From the NCBI GenBank assembly GCA_009693055.1, contig SHYA01000001.1, positions 1-64,000 of the forward strand: a DNA stretch of 64,000 nucleotides, written 5' to 3'. Both the position numbers and the translations under genes were made by a program. Below the pieces are notes generated by a model. The model did no database searches and was not told the origin of the DNA. It saw only the letters and a program-made list of their open reading frames with translations. Positions 10,829-20,783 of this stretch are shown piece after piece (the stretch's first letter is position 1; each line of letters opens with the position of its first letter). Origin of the DNA: Dehalococcoidia bacterium (GTDB lineage: Bacteria > Chloroflexota > Dehalococcoidia > Lucifugimonadales > SHYT01).

Positions 10829-11803
10829 GTGCTAGAATACGACGTCTTTCAGGAGCGTGCGTTGGCAACGGACGTCAAAGCCAAAGAGCCTGGAATCGAA
10901 ACGGTCCAGTGGAACGGGCTAACGTGGGTCAATGTGGAGCGCCCCACGCGGGCCGAGATGTCCTTCCTGCGCGAACGCTACGGCTTCCACCCCCTCGCCC
11001 TTGAGGACTGTATCAGCCGCATCCAGCTCCCCAAGATTGACGAGTACGGTGAATACGTATTCCTGGTTCTTCACTTCCCTCTCTTCAACCCGACGATCCG
11101 CATGACCGAGCCCAGCCAGGTCTCCATCTTTGCGGCGTCTTCCTACGTGGTCACGGTGCACCAAGGGGATCTGCGCCCCTTGAGCAAGCTGTTCCAGGAC
11201 TGCTCGTTGAGCGAGGCGGTCCGCAACGACGTGATGGGGCGATCCTCAGGCTACTTGCTGTACCGGATCCTGGACGTCCTGGTGGACGCCTGCTTCCCAA
11301 TCCTGAACCAGGCGATTGAAAACCTGGAGCGGATAGAGCGGGAGCCCATCTCCAAGAACTCCAGCTACACCATCCGGGAGCTCTCCATCATCCGGCGCGA
11401 CGTGGTCGCCTACCGCCGTCTTATCCGCCCTCAGGTGGAGGTGATGGAGACACTGGAAGCCAGAGAGTACCCGTTGCTGAAGGTGGACCCGGACGTGTAC
11501 TTTGGGGACCTTGCCGACCATACCCGCCGCATCTGGGAGGAGTTGGAGGAGCTGAAGGAGGTGGGAGACGGGTTGAGTGACACGTTCCTTGCGTCCAACA
11601 TCTTCACGACGAACGACGCCCTCCGCGCCCTCACCATCGTGTTCACCATGACGCTGCCCGGCACCCTGCTCGCGACCCTCTACGGCATGAACGTCCCTCT
11701 CCCGTTCCAAAATCACTCCGGGACCCTCTGGGTCATGCTGGGTCTCAGCATCATCCCCTCCGCTGCCCTCCTTATCTGGCTCCGCCGCAGGGGATGGTTC
11801 TAG
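10829..11803 (+). CDS. corA: CorA-family magnesium transporter
   Basis: C-terminal two-TM segment with GMN motif (ATLYGMNVPLPF); start codon uncertain (GTG 10829 or TTG 10862). Confidence 0.93.
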   Translation: MLEYDVFQERALATDVKAKEPGIETVQWNGLTWVNVERPTRAEMSFLRERYGFHPLALEDCISRIQLPKIDEYGEYVFLVLHFPLFNPTIRMTEPSQVSIFAASSYVVTVHQGDLRPLSKLFQDCSLSEAVRNDVMGRSSGYLLYRILDVLVDACFPILNQAIENLERIEREPISKNSSYTIRELSIIRRDVVAYRRLIRPQVEVMETLEAREYPLLKVDPDVYFGDLADHTRRIWEELEELKEVGDGLSDTFLASNIFTTNDALRALTIVFTMTLPGTLLATLYGMNVPLPFQNHSGTLWVMLGLSIIPSAALLIWLRRRGWF

Positions 11804-11861
11804 CTCCCTCTCCTCAAAAGCGAAGGCGTCCCCCGGAAAGAGCAGCAGCTAAGAGGAACCG

Positions 11862-12998
11862 ATGCGGAAAGCAGCCCTGGTCTATGGCGACGTCCTCTCG
11901 CAACACCGGCTGCGCGAGGACCATCCCATGGTGCCGACGCGGTTGCGGTACGCCTACGAGCTCATCAAGGCCTACGGCGCCTTTGCGCTGCCCAACGCCT
12001 TGCTGGTGGAGCCGCGCCAGGCCTCGCCTGAAGAGCTCCTCCTGTTCCACACGCCTGAGTACGTAGAGACCGTTCGCGCCTTGAGCCGCGGCGAAAGGCT
12101 GGAGGAGGCGGGGCGCTTCAACTTCTCCGCTCAGGGGGACAACCCCGTGTACCCCGGCATGTATGAGGCGGCGGTCTGGTCCACGGGAGCCTCCGCGAAG
12201 GCGGCGGACCTCTTGCTGGAGGGAGCGGCGGACGTGGCGTGCAACTTCTCCGGCGGCCTCCACCACGCCATGCCGGCGTACGCCTCGGGCTTTTGCGTCT
12301 TTAATGATCCGGTCATCGCCATCAAACTGCTGGCGAACAGGGGACTCAAAGTCGCCTACGTGGACATCGACTGCCACCACGGCGACGGCGTGCAGTACGC
12401 CTTCTACGACACCGACCAGGTGCTGACCGTCTCGCTGCACGAGTCCGGGCGTTCCCTGTTCCCAGGGACAGGTTTCGCGGAGGAGACCGGAACAGGCCGC
12501 GGCCGCGGCTACTCGGTGAACGTGCCGCTCGCGCCCTACACCGGTGACGACGTGTACCTCTGGGCCTTCCGGGAAGTCGTCCCCCCGCTGCTGAACGTGT
12601 TCAAGCCGGACGTTCTAGTCACCCAGCTGGGGATCGACACACACTTCAAGGACCCCCTTACGCACCTCAAGCTCACGGTGCAGGGGTTTGGGCAGGTGGT
12701 GGAGGAGCTTGGCGAACTCGCGCCGGGGAAATGGCTTGCGCTGGGTGGCGGCGGCTACGACATCTCGGCGGTCACCCGTGGCTGGACCATCGCATTTGGC
12801 CGCATGCTGGGGACGACCTGGCCGAATGAGGTGCCAGCCTCGTTTCAAGAGCGGTACGGGCTGAAGGAGCTGTACGACGCGGCCTACGTTGACCCCGACC
12901 TGCAACACCGCGCGGACGTGCGCCGCTTCGCCGAGCAGAGCGTCGCCGCCGTGCGCCGCCTCGTCTTCCCCTTCCACGGCCTGTCCGCCATGGTGTAA
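11862..12998 (+). CDS. acuC: Acetoin utilization protein AcuC / histone deacetylase superfamily
   Basis: SGGLHHAMP, VDIDCHHGDGVQYAFYDTDQVLTVSLHESG, GGGGYD motifs. Confidence 0.93.
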   Translation: MRKAALVYGDVLSQHRLREDHPMVPTRLRYAYELIKAYGAFALPNALLVEPRQASPEELLLFHTPEYVETVRALSRGERLEEAGRFNFSAQGDNPVYPGMYEAAVWSTGASAKAADLLLEGAADVACNFSGGLHHAMPAYASGFCVFNDPVIAIKLLANRGLKVAYVDIDCHHGDGVQYAFYDTDQVLTVSLHESGRSLFPGTGFAEETGTGRGRGYSVNVPLAPYTGDDVYLWAFREVVPPLLNVFKPDVLVTQLGIDTHFKDPLTHLKLTVQGFGQVVEELGELAPGKWLALGGGGYDISAVTRGWTIAFGRMLGTTWPNEVPASFQERYGLKELYDAAYVDPDLQHRADVRRFAEQSVAAVRRLVFPFHGLSAMV

Positions 12999-13188
12999 GG
13001 TCACGCCGCCTGCATCCCAGCTTACAAGTGGGCGTGTCGCCTTTCTACCGGGACATCAAGCGGACCCGAACAGGAGCGCAAGAAGTCTCAAAGCGATCAG
13101 GAGCAGCCCTTCAACAGATGCGCCTTAGGGAATCAGCTAGTCAAGTAGGCGAAGCCAAAGCAGGGGCGAGGTTCCTCCGAGGATCGGC

Positions 13189-13461
13189 GACAAGGACACG
13201 GCTCACGAGACCGTCAACCACAGCGCCGAGGAATGGGTGCGCGGGAACGTGCATACCCAGACCGTAGAGGGCATTTGAAGCCTTCTCAAGCGTTCTATCG
13301 TGGGTGCCTATCACAAGGTCTCCGTGAAGCATCTGGCCGCTTACCTTGACGAGCTGGAATGGCGGTTCAACAACCGCAAGAACCCGTGTCTGTTCAGGGA
13401 TACTCTCATGAAGCTTTTGTTTTCCGGGGTGTTGCCTTATCAGACACTTGTTGCTGAGTAA
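13189..13461 (+). pseudogene. IS1595-like transposase remnant (C-terminal part with internal stop)
   Basis: Frame reads DKDTAHETVNHSAEEWVRGNVHTQTVEGI*SLLKRSIVGAYHKVSVKHLAAYLDELEWRFNNRKNPCLFRDTLMKLL; in-frame TGA where W is expected. Confidence 0.85.
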
Positions 13462-14182
13462 GTTGCTGCTTGGGCGCTGCGAAGCCAGGAACACTCATAC
13501 CTGCCCTGCGGAACGCCATTACGATCAATTCAGTAAGCGTTGCGTAAGAATAGCGAGCAGTGTTGAAGCGATCTAAAAAGACGGGCTTCGTGCATGTCTC
13601 ATCGCACGGAACCCTTACCTCAAAGCCAACACTGGTAAAAGGATATTCAATTCCTTGATATCCAACACCACGGCACAGCATCTCAAGTCGGCACTCCCAA
13701 ATCATGTCCTCACGTATTGTTATTGGCATTTTCGCAAAACTGCCTTGTGCATCTTGCGGAATGTCCCACTTCCCCCCGATGAGAATGAAATCTGGGAGAT
13801 TTCTACTTTTGGCTACTATCATCACGCGACTTTGTTGGTCTGTGGCCTTGAATTGAAACACTGCATTTGCTTGCGAATCTGTTTGGATAGATAATCGCTC
13901 ACCATCAAGCCAGCGCCGTAATGTTGCCTCAATATCCTTATCTCTGCGAGTTGCAAAGCCACGGTCGCGACGCCTACGAAAGTCATGAACTTGGTTTGTC
14001 GCGAAAAGCGCCATAGACGCTGCTGCCATAATTCCAAGAACAATTAGATACCAATCAATAGATTGAACCGAACCCAGCACTCCTACCACAGCTGGTCCAC
14101 CAATAATGAGCAGAGCGGCAAGAGCATTGGAGACAACAGATTTGAACAACTCTCGCATGTTGTGATTTTGCCATGCCGCCAA
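13406..14182 (-). CDS. Hypothetical membrane-anchored protein
   Basis: 258-aa ORF with two N-terminal TM segments, visibly lower GC than flanks; C-terminus runs antisense into the transposase remnant. Confidence 0.65.
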   Translation of the reverse strand: MAAWQNHNMRELFKSVVSNALAALLIIGGPAVVGVLGSVQSIDWYLIVLGIMAAASMALFATNQVHDFRRRRDRGFATRRDKDIEATLRRWLDGERLSIQTDSQANAVFQFKATDQQSRVMIVAKSRNLPDFILIGGKWDIPQDAQGSFAKMPITIREDMIWECRLEMLCRGVGYQGIEYPFTSVGFEVRVPCDETCTKPVFLDRFNTARYSYATLTELIVMAFRRAGMSVPGFAAPKQQLTQQQVSDKATPRKTKAS

Positions 14183-14312
14183 TCCGCTGCAAGTATATAA
14201 TCCCTAAAAGAACAAGCCTCGGCAGGGTGGGAAAATCGTGCCCTTGCGGGCCTCGCCGCAACATGTTACAAATGCGTAAGGCACACCGCAGGCGCGGAAA
14301 GGGGCGAGCAGG

Positions 14313-15263
14313 ATGGACTCTTTAATCTGGAACGAGCGCCCTCAACTGCAGAACCCCATCTTTATCGCGGCGTTCGGAGGCTGGTCCGACGCTCAGGAAT
14401 CCGCAACAGGCGGCGTTCACTACCTGATCCACGAGCTCCAGGCCACCAAGTTCGCCGAGCTGGACCCCGAGGAGTTCTACGTCTTTGTGCGCATGCGTCC
14501 CATCGTCAACTTCAACGAGGAGGGCGACCGCTCCATCCGCTGGCCAACCAACGAGTTTTTTTACTGGAAGAACCTGGCGGGCAGCTCCGACGTGATCCTG
14601 TTCGTTGGGCTTGAGCCGCACATCCACTGGAAGCAGTACGCCAATGCCCTGCTTGAGGTGGCGGAGGCGTACCACGCCTCGCCGATCTACGTGCTGGGTT
14701 CCTTCCTTGACGGAACCCCACACACGCGCACGCCGGGTGTCATCGGAATCGCGAGCACACCGCAGCTCCGCGAGGTGCTCGCAGAAGCCGGCGTCTCAGG
14801 CGTGCGCGTGCGCCCCCAGTACCAGGGGCCGACCGGCGTCTCAACCGTCTTCACGCTGGCCTGCCAGAAGAAAGGGCTGGAGCACGCCGGCATCTGGGGC
14901 CGCGCCCCCCACTACCTCCAGATTTCACCGAACCCGAAGGTGAGCCAATCCCTCCTCCAGTCGCTGCTCAGGGCGCTCCCGCTGCCGGTGAGCTTGTCGC
15001 CGCTCCAGAAGGCGGTGACGGAGTTTGACAAAGAGGTGGAGAAGGCGCTCGCCGACAACGCGGAGCTGCAAGGATACGTGCGTAAGCTGGAGCAACAGTA
15101 CGACGCCAACACGCAGGAGTCGCTGGAACAGGCGCCCCAGGGACAGCCTGGCGAGGAGTTGCCCAGCACGGAGTCGGTGCTGCGCGACGTGGAGGAGTTT
15201 TTCCGGCGGCGCCCGCCAGCGGACGGCGGGGACGAGACGACGCCACCCGGCCAGGCCGGCTAG
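14313..15263 (+). CDS. PAC2 family protein (proteasome assembly chaperone-like)
   Basis: PIFIAAFGGWSDAQESATGGVHYLI..., LGSFLDGTPHTRTPGVIGIAS; coiled-coil C-terminus. Confidence 0.88.
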   Translation: MDSLIWNERPQLQNPIFIAAFGGWSDAQESATGGVHYLIHELQATKFAELDPEEFYVFVRMRPIVNFNEEGDRSIRWPTNEFFYWKNLAGSSDVILFVGLEPHIHWKQYANALLEVAEAYHASPIYVLGSFLDGTPHTRTPGVIGIASTPQLREVLAEAGVSGVRVRPQYQGPTGVSTVFTLACQKKGLEHAGIWGRAPHYLQISPNPKVSQSLLQSLLRALPLPVSLSPLQKAVTEFDKEVEKALADNAELQGYVRKLEQQYDANTQESLEQAPQGQPGEELPSTESVLRDVEEFFRRRPPADGGDETTPPGQAG

Positions 15264-15344
15264 CTCAACCCCGTTCACCCTGAGCCTGCCTGCCCTCGAA
15301 CGAAGCGAAGGGTCGAAGGGCGGCGACTGATACGCCCGTGGTTC

Positions 15345-15385
15345 GACCCGCTCGCTTCGCTCAGAATGACACAAAAGGGGAGCCC
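15345..15385. repeat. Dispersed intergenic repeat (GCTCGCTTCGCTCAGAATGACACAAAAGGGGAGCC)
   Basis: Shares CTCAGAATGACACAAAAGGGG with 54422-54442; reverse complement contains TCATTCTGAGCGAAGCGA. Confidence 0.8.
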
Positions 15386-15446
15386 GAGGGGACTGCAAGC
15401 CTCCTCGGCGTGACCCGGTTCGACCGCTCGCAGCACCACCAAACAC

Positions 15447-15473
15447 AAAAGGACGCCCTTTGGGCGTCCTTTT
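15447..15473. terminator. Bidirectional terminator hairpin
   Basis: AAAA GGACGCCC TTT GGGCGTCC TTTT between convergent genes. Confidence 0.85.
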
Positions 15474-15492
15474 GATTGGCCTTGCTACCTGC

Positions 15493-15813
15493 TTAAGCTG
15501 GGGCGTGTGGGGTCTCGGCCTGCTTCGGCGTGCACTCCTGCACCAGCCTGTGGCCTTCCTGCTCCACGCCGGCGGCCACGCAGTCCAGGAACACGGAATA
15601 CGCCACCTTAGCCAGAGCCTTCCGCTTCCACAGTTCCAGCCGCGCCGTCTCGTCACTCTGCTGAAGCTCCAGCAGCCGGCCCAACCGGTTCAGGCAGAGA
15701 AGCTGGTACGGCGTGTAGGCCGCTAGCTCCCCGACATGCTCCATGTCAGCGGCATGGCCGCCGCTGGCAGGGGCCTTCGCCGCGAGTTTGGCTGTCTCCT
15801 GTCTGTTCACCAT
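15493..15813 (-). CDS. Conserved hypothetical protein
   Basis: 106-aa ORF MVNRQETAKLAAKAPASGGHAADMEHVGELAAYTPYQLLCLNRLGRLLELQQ...; coding-like composition, upstream of dnaK on the same strand. Confidence 0.65.
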   Translation of the reverse strand: MVNRQETAKLAAKAPASGGHAADMEHVGELAAYTPYQLLCLNRLGRLLELQQSDETARLELWKRKALAKVAYSVFLDCVAAGVEQEGHRLVQECTPKQAETPHAPA

Positions 15814-15880
15814 GGCGCCTCCATTGTAGCACTGCTCACGCCGGCGCGCCTGAACACGCCCGGAAAATGGTGGGACGGGA

Positions 15881-17782
<1,902 letters not shown>

Positions 17783-17788
17783 AGACGT

Positions 17789-18430
17789 TTATCCCTCCCC
17801 ATTGCTTGCACGTTCAGAGCCGGCGGCAGGCGCCTGAGGCCTCGCCTTGGCCACCACCACCCTGGCCGGGCGGAGCACCTTGCCGTGCAGCCGGTACCCC
17901 CTCGCCACGACCGCTATCACCTGTCCCTCAGGGTGCTCGTCCGTTTCGTGGTACGCCACAACCTCGTGCTCCCACGGGTCCAGTGGCTTGCCGAGCGGCT
18001 CCACCGTCTGAACGCCGATCTCTCCCAGGAGCGCGTTCGCCTTCTTCCCGATAAGCCGGATTCCCACCAACCACGGCTGGTCGCCTTCCGGGGCGGCCTG
18101 AAGGGCGCGCTCCAGGTCGTCCAGCAGCGGGAACAGCTTGAGCAACAGCTGGTCCCCCGCGGCCTTCTGGATCTCCTCTCGTTCGGCCTCCATCCGGCGG
18201 CGGAAGTTCACGAAGTCGGCTTGGGTGCGCTGCGCAAGGGCGCGGAACTGGTCGCGTTCCTGGCGCGCCTCTTCCAGCTCGGCGCGAAGCTGTTCCTCGG
18301 CAGTCAGCGCGGCGCCCGACGGCAGGCCGGAGGGCGCCTTGCGCGATTCCTCGGCGTTGCCTGAGGCGCTATCCGCCACGTCGCCGGCCGCTTGCTCTTC
18401 CGCGCGCTCTCGCTCCCCCGGATGGCCCAT
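17789..18430 (-). CDS. grpE: Nucleotide exchange factor GrpE
   Basis: RAQADFVNFRRRMEAEREEIQ-type coiled coil and GEIGVQTVEPLGKPLDPWEHEVV; downstream of hspR, upstream of dnaK. Confidence 0.92.
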   Translation of the reverse strand: MGHPGERERAEEQAAGDVADSASGNAEESRKAPSGLPSGAALTAEEQLRAELEEARQERDQFRALAQRTQADFVNFRRRMEAEREEIQKAAGDQLLLKLFPLLDDLERALQAAPEGDQPWLVGIRLIGKKANALLGEIGVQTVEPLGKPLDPWEHEVVAYHETDEHPEGQVIAVVARGYRLHGKVLRPARVVVAKARPQAPAAGSERASNGEG

Positions 18431-18998
18431 CGCTCTCCTCCACGTTTTGGCCTGGCACGTCTTGGTCTGGCGCCGGCGCCGCAGGCTCCAGCCCGGCCTG
18501 CGGCAGTCGCAGCGACCTGAACACCTGCGCCCACGCCTCCCGGAACACCGTGTCCACACCCGCGTTGTCGCTCATCAGGGGCTGAAGCCGCTGCTGCATC
18601 CCCATCAGCTCGTCCAGCAAGCCCAGGGTGGCCTCCACACCGGCCAGGTTCATCCCCCAGTGGTCCACCAGATGCTTCACCATGCGCAGCCGCGTGATGT
18701 CCTGCTCCGAGTAGAGCCGCAGCAACCCCTCCGTTCGGGAAGGAGCCACAAGGCCAACCCGCTCGTACTTGCGGAGCGTCTGCGGGTGCATCTCCAGCAG
18801 TCGCGACGCCACGCTGATCACGTACACGCCCTCCCGTTGGCTGGCGAAGCGGGCTTGCGCGACGCTCACCGTAATGCGCACGGGGCCCGGCTCCTCGACC
18901 ATTGGCGGCTTTCGCTCCGGGCGCTCGGCGGCAGGCCGGGACGCGCTCGCCTGCTTTCGAACCCGCTGTCCACCGGCTGAACGTCCCCTCTGCTTCAT
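18369..18998 (-). CDS. hspR: MerR-family heat shock repressor HspR
   Basis: YVISVASRLLEMHPQTLRKYERVGLVAPSRTEGLLRLYSEQDITRLRMVKHL; overlaps grpE. Confidence 0.9.
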   Translation of the reverse strand: MKQRGRSAGGQRVRKQASASRPAAERPERKPPMVEEPGPVRITVSVAQARFASQREGVYVISVASRLLEMHPQTLRKYERVGLVAPSRTEGLLRLYSEQDITRLRMVKHLVDHWGMNLAGVEATLGLLDELMGMQQRLQPLMSDNAGVDTVFREAWAQVFRSLRLPQAGLEPAAPAPDQDVPGQNVEESDGPSGGARARGRASGRRRGG

Positions 18999-19049
18999 GG
19001 CGTCTCCCATTATAGCCGCGACGCACGCTTCACACAACATATAGCAGAA

Positions 19050-19070
19050 CTTGACACGAATTGTATCATG
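19050..19070. promoter_or_regulatory. HAIR-like inverted repeat (putative HspR operator)
   Basis: CTTGACA-N7-TATCATG; 5 of 7 dyad positions with the N7 spacing of the HAIR consensus CTTGAGT-N7-ACTCAAG; located between hspR and a divergent promoter. Confidence 0.5.
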
Positions 19071-19079
19071 TTTTATACT
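19051..19079 (+). promoter_or_regulatory. Near-consensus sigma70-type promoter
   Basis: TTGACA-17 bp-TATACT. Confidence 0.75.
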
Positions 19080-19095
19080 TGGTCTGCTTACCAGG

Positions 19096-19203
19096 ATGGA
19101 GGCGATGAAGCCCCCTGGGAACGCGGGACGCATCCAACTGTGGTGTTCCCATTGTTCTAAGGATAGTAAGGCCGAAGACCCGGCCGGAACGGAGGACGCA
19201 TGA
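19096..19203 (+). CDS. Micro-ORF, 35 aa, CSHC motif
   Basis: MEAMKPPGNAGRIQLWCSHCSKDSKAEDPAGTEDA; TGA overlaps the ATG of the next ORF (GCATGA). Confidence 0.45.
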   Translation: MEAMKPPGNAGRIQLWCSHCSKDSKAEDPAGTEDA

Positions 19204-19367
19204 AGGCAATCTACTTCAAGGCCTGCCCAAAGTGCAGCGGGACGGTCGTCATGCGCGAGGACGACTTCGGCACGTACCTGCAGTGCCTCAACTGCAGTCG
19301 CATCGTTGAACTGCCCGCCGCACGCGCCCATCTGAACGTCCGTGCCAGGGAGAAGCAGACGGCGTAA
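19200..19367 (+). CDS. Small zinc-ribbon protein, 55 aa
   Basis: MKAIYFKACPKCSGTVVMREDDFGTYLQCLNCSRIVELPAARAHLNVRAREKQTA; CPxC...CxxC; followed by a terminator. Confidence 0.75.
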   Translation: MKAIYFKACPKCSGTVVMREDDFGTYLQCLNCSRIVELPAARAHLNVRAREKQTA

Positions 19368-19431
19368 CGCCCCGCTCGTCCCGCCGAAACGTGTCATTGC
19401 CCTCACCCTCTCGGCGAGACTCGCCATGCCA

Positions 19432-19466
19432 AAGGCCCCCGCCGAACGGCGGGGGCCTTCTTTTTT
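19432..19466 (+). terminator. Rho-independent terminator
   Basis: aaggcccccgcc-gaac-ggcgggggcctt followed by cttttttt. Confidence 0.9.
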
Positions 19467-19512
19467 GGTGCACCGCGGATGCCGCTGGCAGGGCCAACGT
19501 GCGAACAGCGGG

Positions 19513-19959
19513 CTACTGAACGGCCAGGAGGATTTTGGGTCGCGGCAAGCCGTCCAGCTCCTCCCACGACACGGACGGCGCGCTCAGGCGCTCGAGCCAC
19601 GCCTGGGACTCCTGCCGGAGGGGGCCTGTCTGCACGCTGAGGAAGGTAGGTAAAAACGGCTCAAGGTTGCTCACGGCGACGCGGAGCTGCAGGCCGGCGC
19701 CGCGCTGGTTGTGCCGCTGGATGTGCACGAATCCCACCGCGACCTTGATGAGCCCGTAGTAGAAGAGCTTCAGCGGATAGGCGGTCTCCAGCCACACCTC
19801 TTCCAGTGACTCGTGACTCTGCCAATAGGCGCCACGGTTGAACTGGTCCAGCCCCTTGAAGAAGATCTTAGGGGGTGGTGAAGGCTGCGGGAGCAGTCGT
19901 TCTACGCCTTCCGCGCGCAGCCGCTGGAGCCACAGCAGGTCTTGCGTGTGGCGGTTCAC
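19513..19959 (-). CDS. DUF309 domain-containing protein
   Basis: GLDQFNRGAYWQSHESLEEVWLE... and LKLFYYGLIKVAVGFVHIQRHNQRGA typical of DUF309. Confidence 0.85.
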   Translation of the reverse strand: MNRHTQDLLWLQRLRAEGVERLLPQPSPPPKIFFKGLDQFNRGAYWQSHESLEEVWLETAYPLKLFYYGLIKVAVGFVHIQRHNQRGAGLQLRVAVSNLEPFLPTFLSVQTGPLRQESQAWLERLSAPSVSWEELDGLPRPKILLAVQ

Positions 19960-20017
19960 CTGGGGCTTGTCATGAGGCCGGACACGAGGGGCAATTCATG
20001 AATTGCCCCTGCCAGAT

Positions 20018-20647
20018 CTACGTCAGCTCGTCCCAGAAGCGCTGCTCCTTCCACGGGTCGCCACGCATGTGGTAGCCGCGCTGCTCCCAGAACCCCTGCC
20101 GGTCCTTCTCCATGAACTCCAGCCCGTTCGCCCACTTGGCGCTCTTCCACCCGTACAGCTTGGGGACCACCAGGCGCAGCGGACCGCCGTGATCAGCCGG
20201 GAGCTCCTTCCCGTCGTGCCTGAAGGCGAACAGCGCGTTGCCCTGCAACAGGTCGTCCAGCGGCACGTTGGTGGAATAGCCGCCATAGCAGTGCGCCATC
20301 ACAAAAGCCGCCTTGGGCGACGGCTTGGCGAGGCGGACCAGCTCGCTCGCCAGAACGCCTTCCCACGTGTTGTCCAGGCGGCTCCACTGGGTCACGCAGT
20401 GGAAGTCCGCGGTGACCACCGTCTTGGGCAGGGCCATCAACTGCTCCCAGGTCAGCTCCTGCTCCCGCTCCACCAGGCCAAACAGGCGGAAGCGCCACGC
20501 CTTGAGCTCAATTCTGGGAGTTGGGCCAAAGGTGAGGACGGGGAATTTTTCGGTAAGAAACTGTCCAGCGGGCACGCGCTCTTTGCGCTCTGCGTCCAGT
20601 TCCTGCTTGATCCCCTTGGAGGGCCTGGGCAGCCGCGGCTCCGCCAT
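20018..20647 (-). CDS. Sulfite oxidase-like molybdopterin-dependent oxidoreductase
   Basis: ADFHCVTQWSRLDNTWEGV (moco-binding Cys), GYSTNVPLDDLL, DHGGPLRLVVPKLYGWKSAKW. Confidence 0.9.
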   Translation of the reverse strand: MAEPRLPRPSKGIKQELDAERKERVPAGQFLTEKFPVLTFGPTPRIELKAWRFRLFGLVEREQELTWEQLMALPKTVVTADFHCVTQWSRLDNTWEGVLASELVRLAKPSPKAAFVMAHCYGGYSTNVPLDDLLQGNALFAFRHDGKELPADHGGPLRLVVPKLYGWKSAKWANGLEFMEKDRQGFWEQRGYHMRGDPWKEQRFWDELT

Positions 20648-20783
20648 CTGTCTCTCCTCACCGGTGTGCCGTTCATACTACTGGCGCAGCGAGACCGTGT
20701 CAAAGCACGCCTGCACCGTCCTGCTTGACAACGGCGCTCCTCGATGCTTGACTGAGAACACCAGTTCTTGCAAGGAGCGCCGT

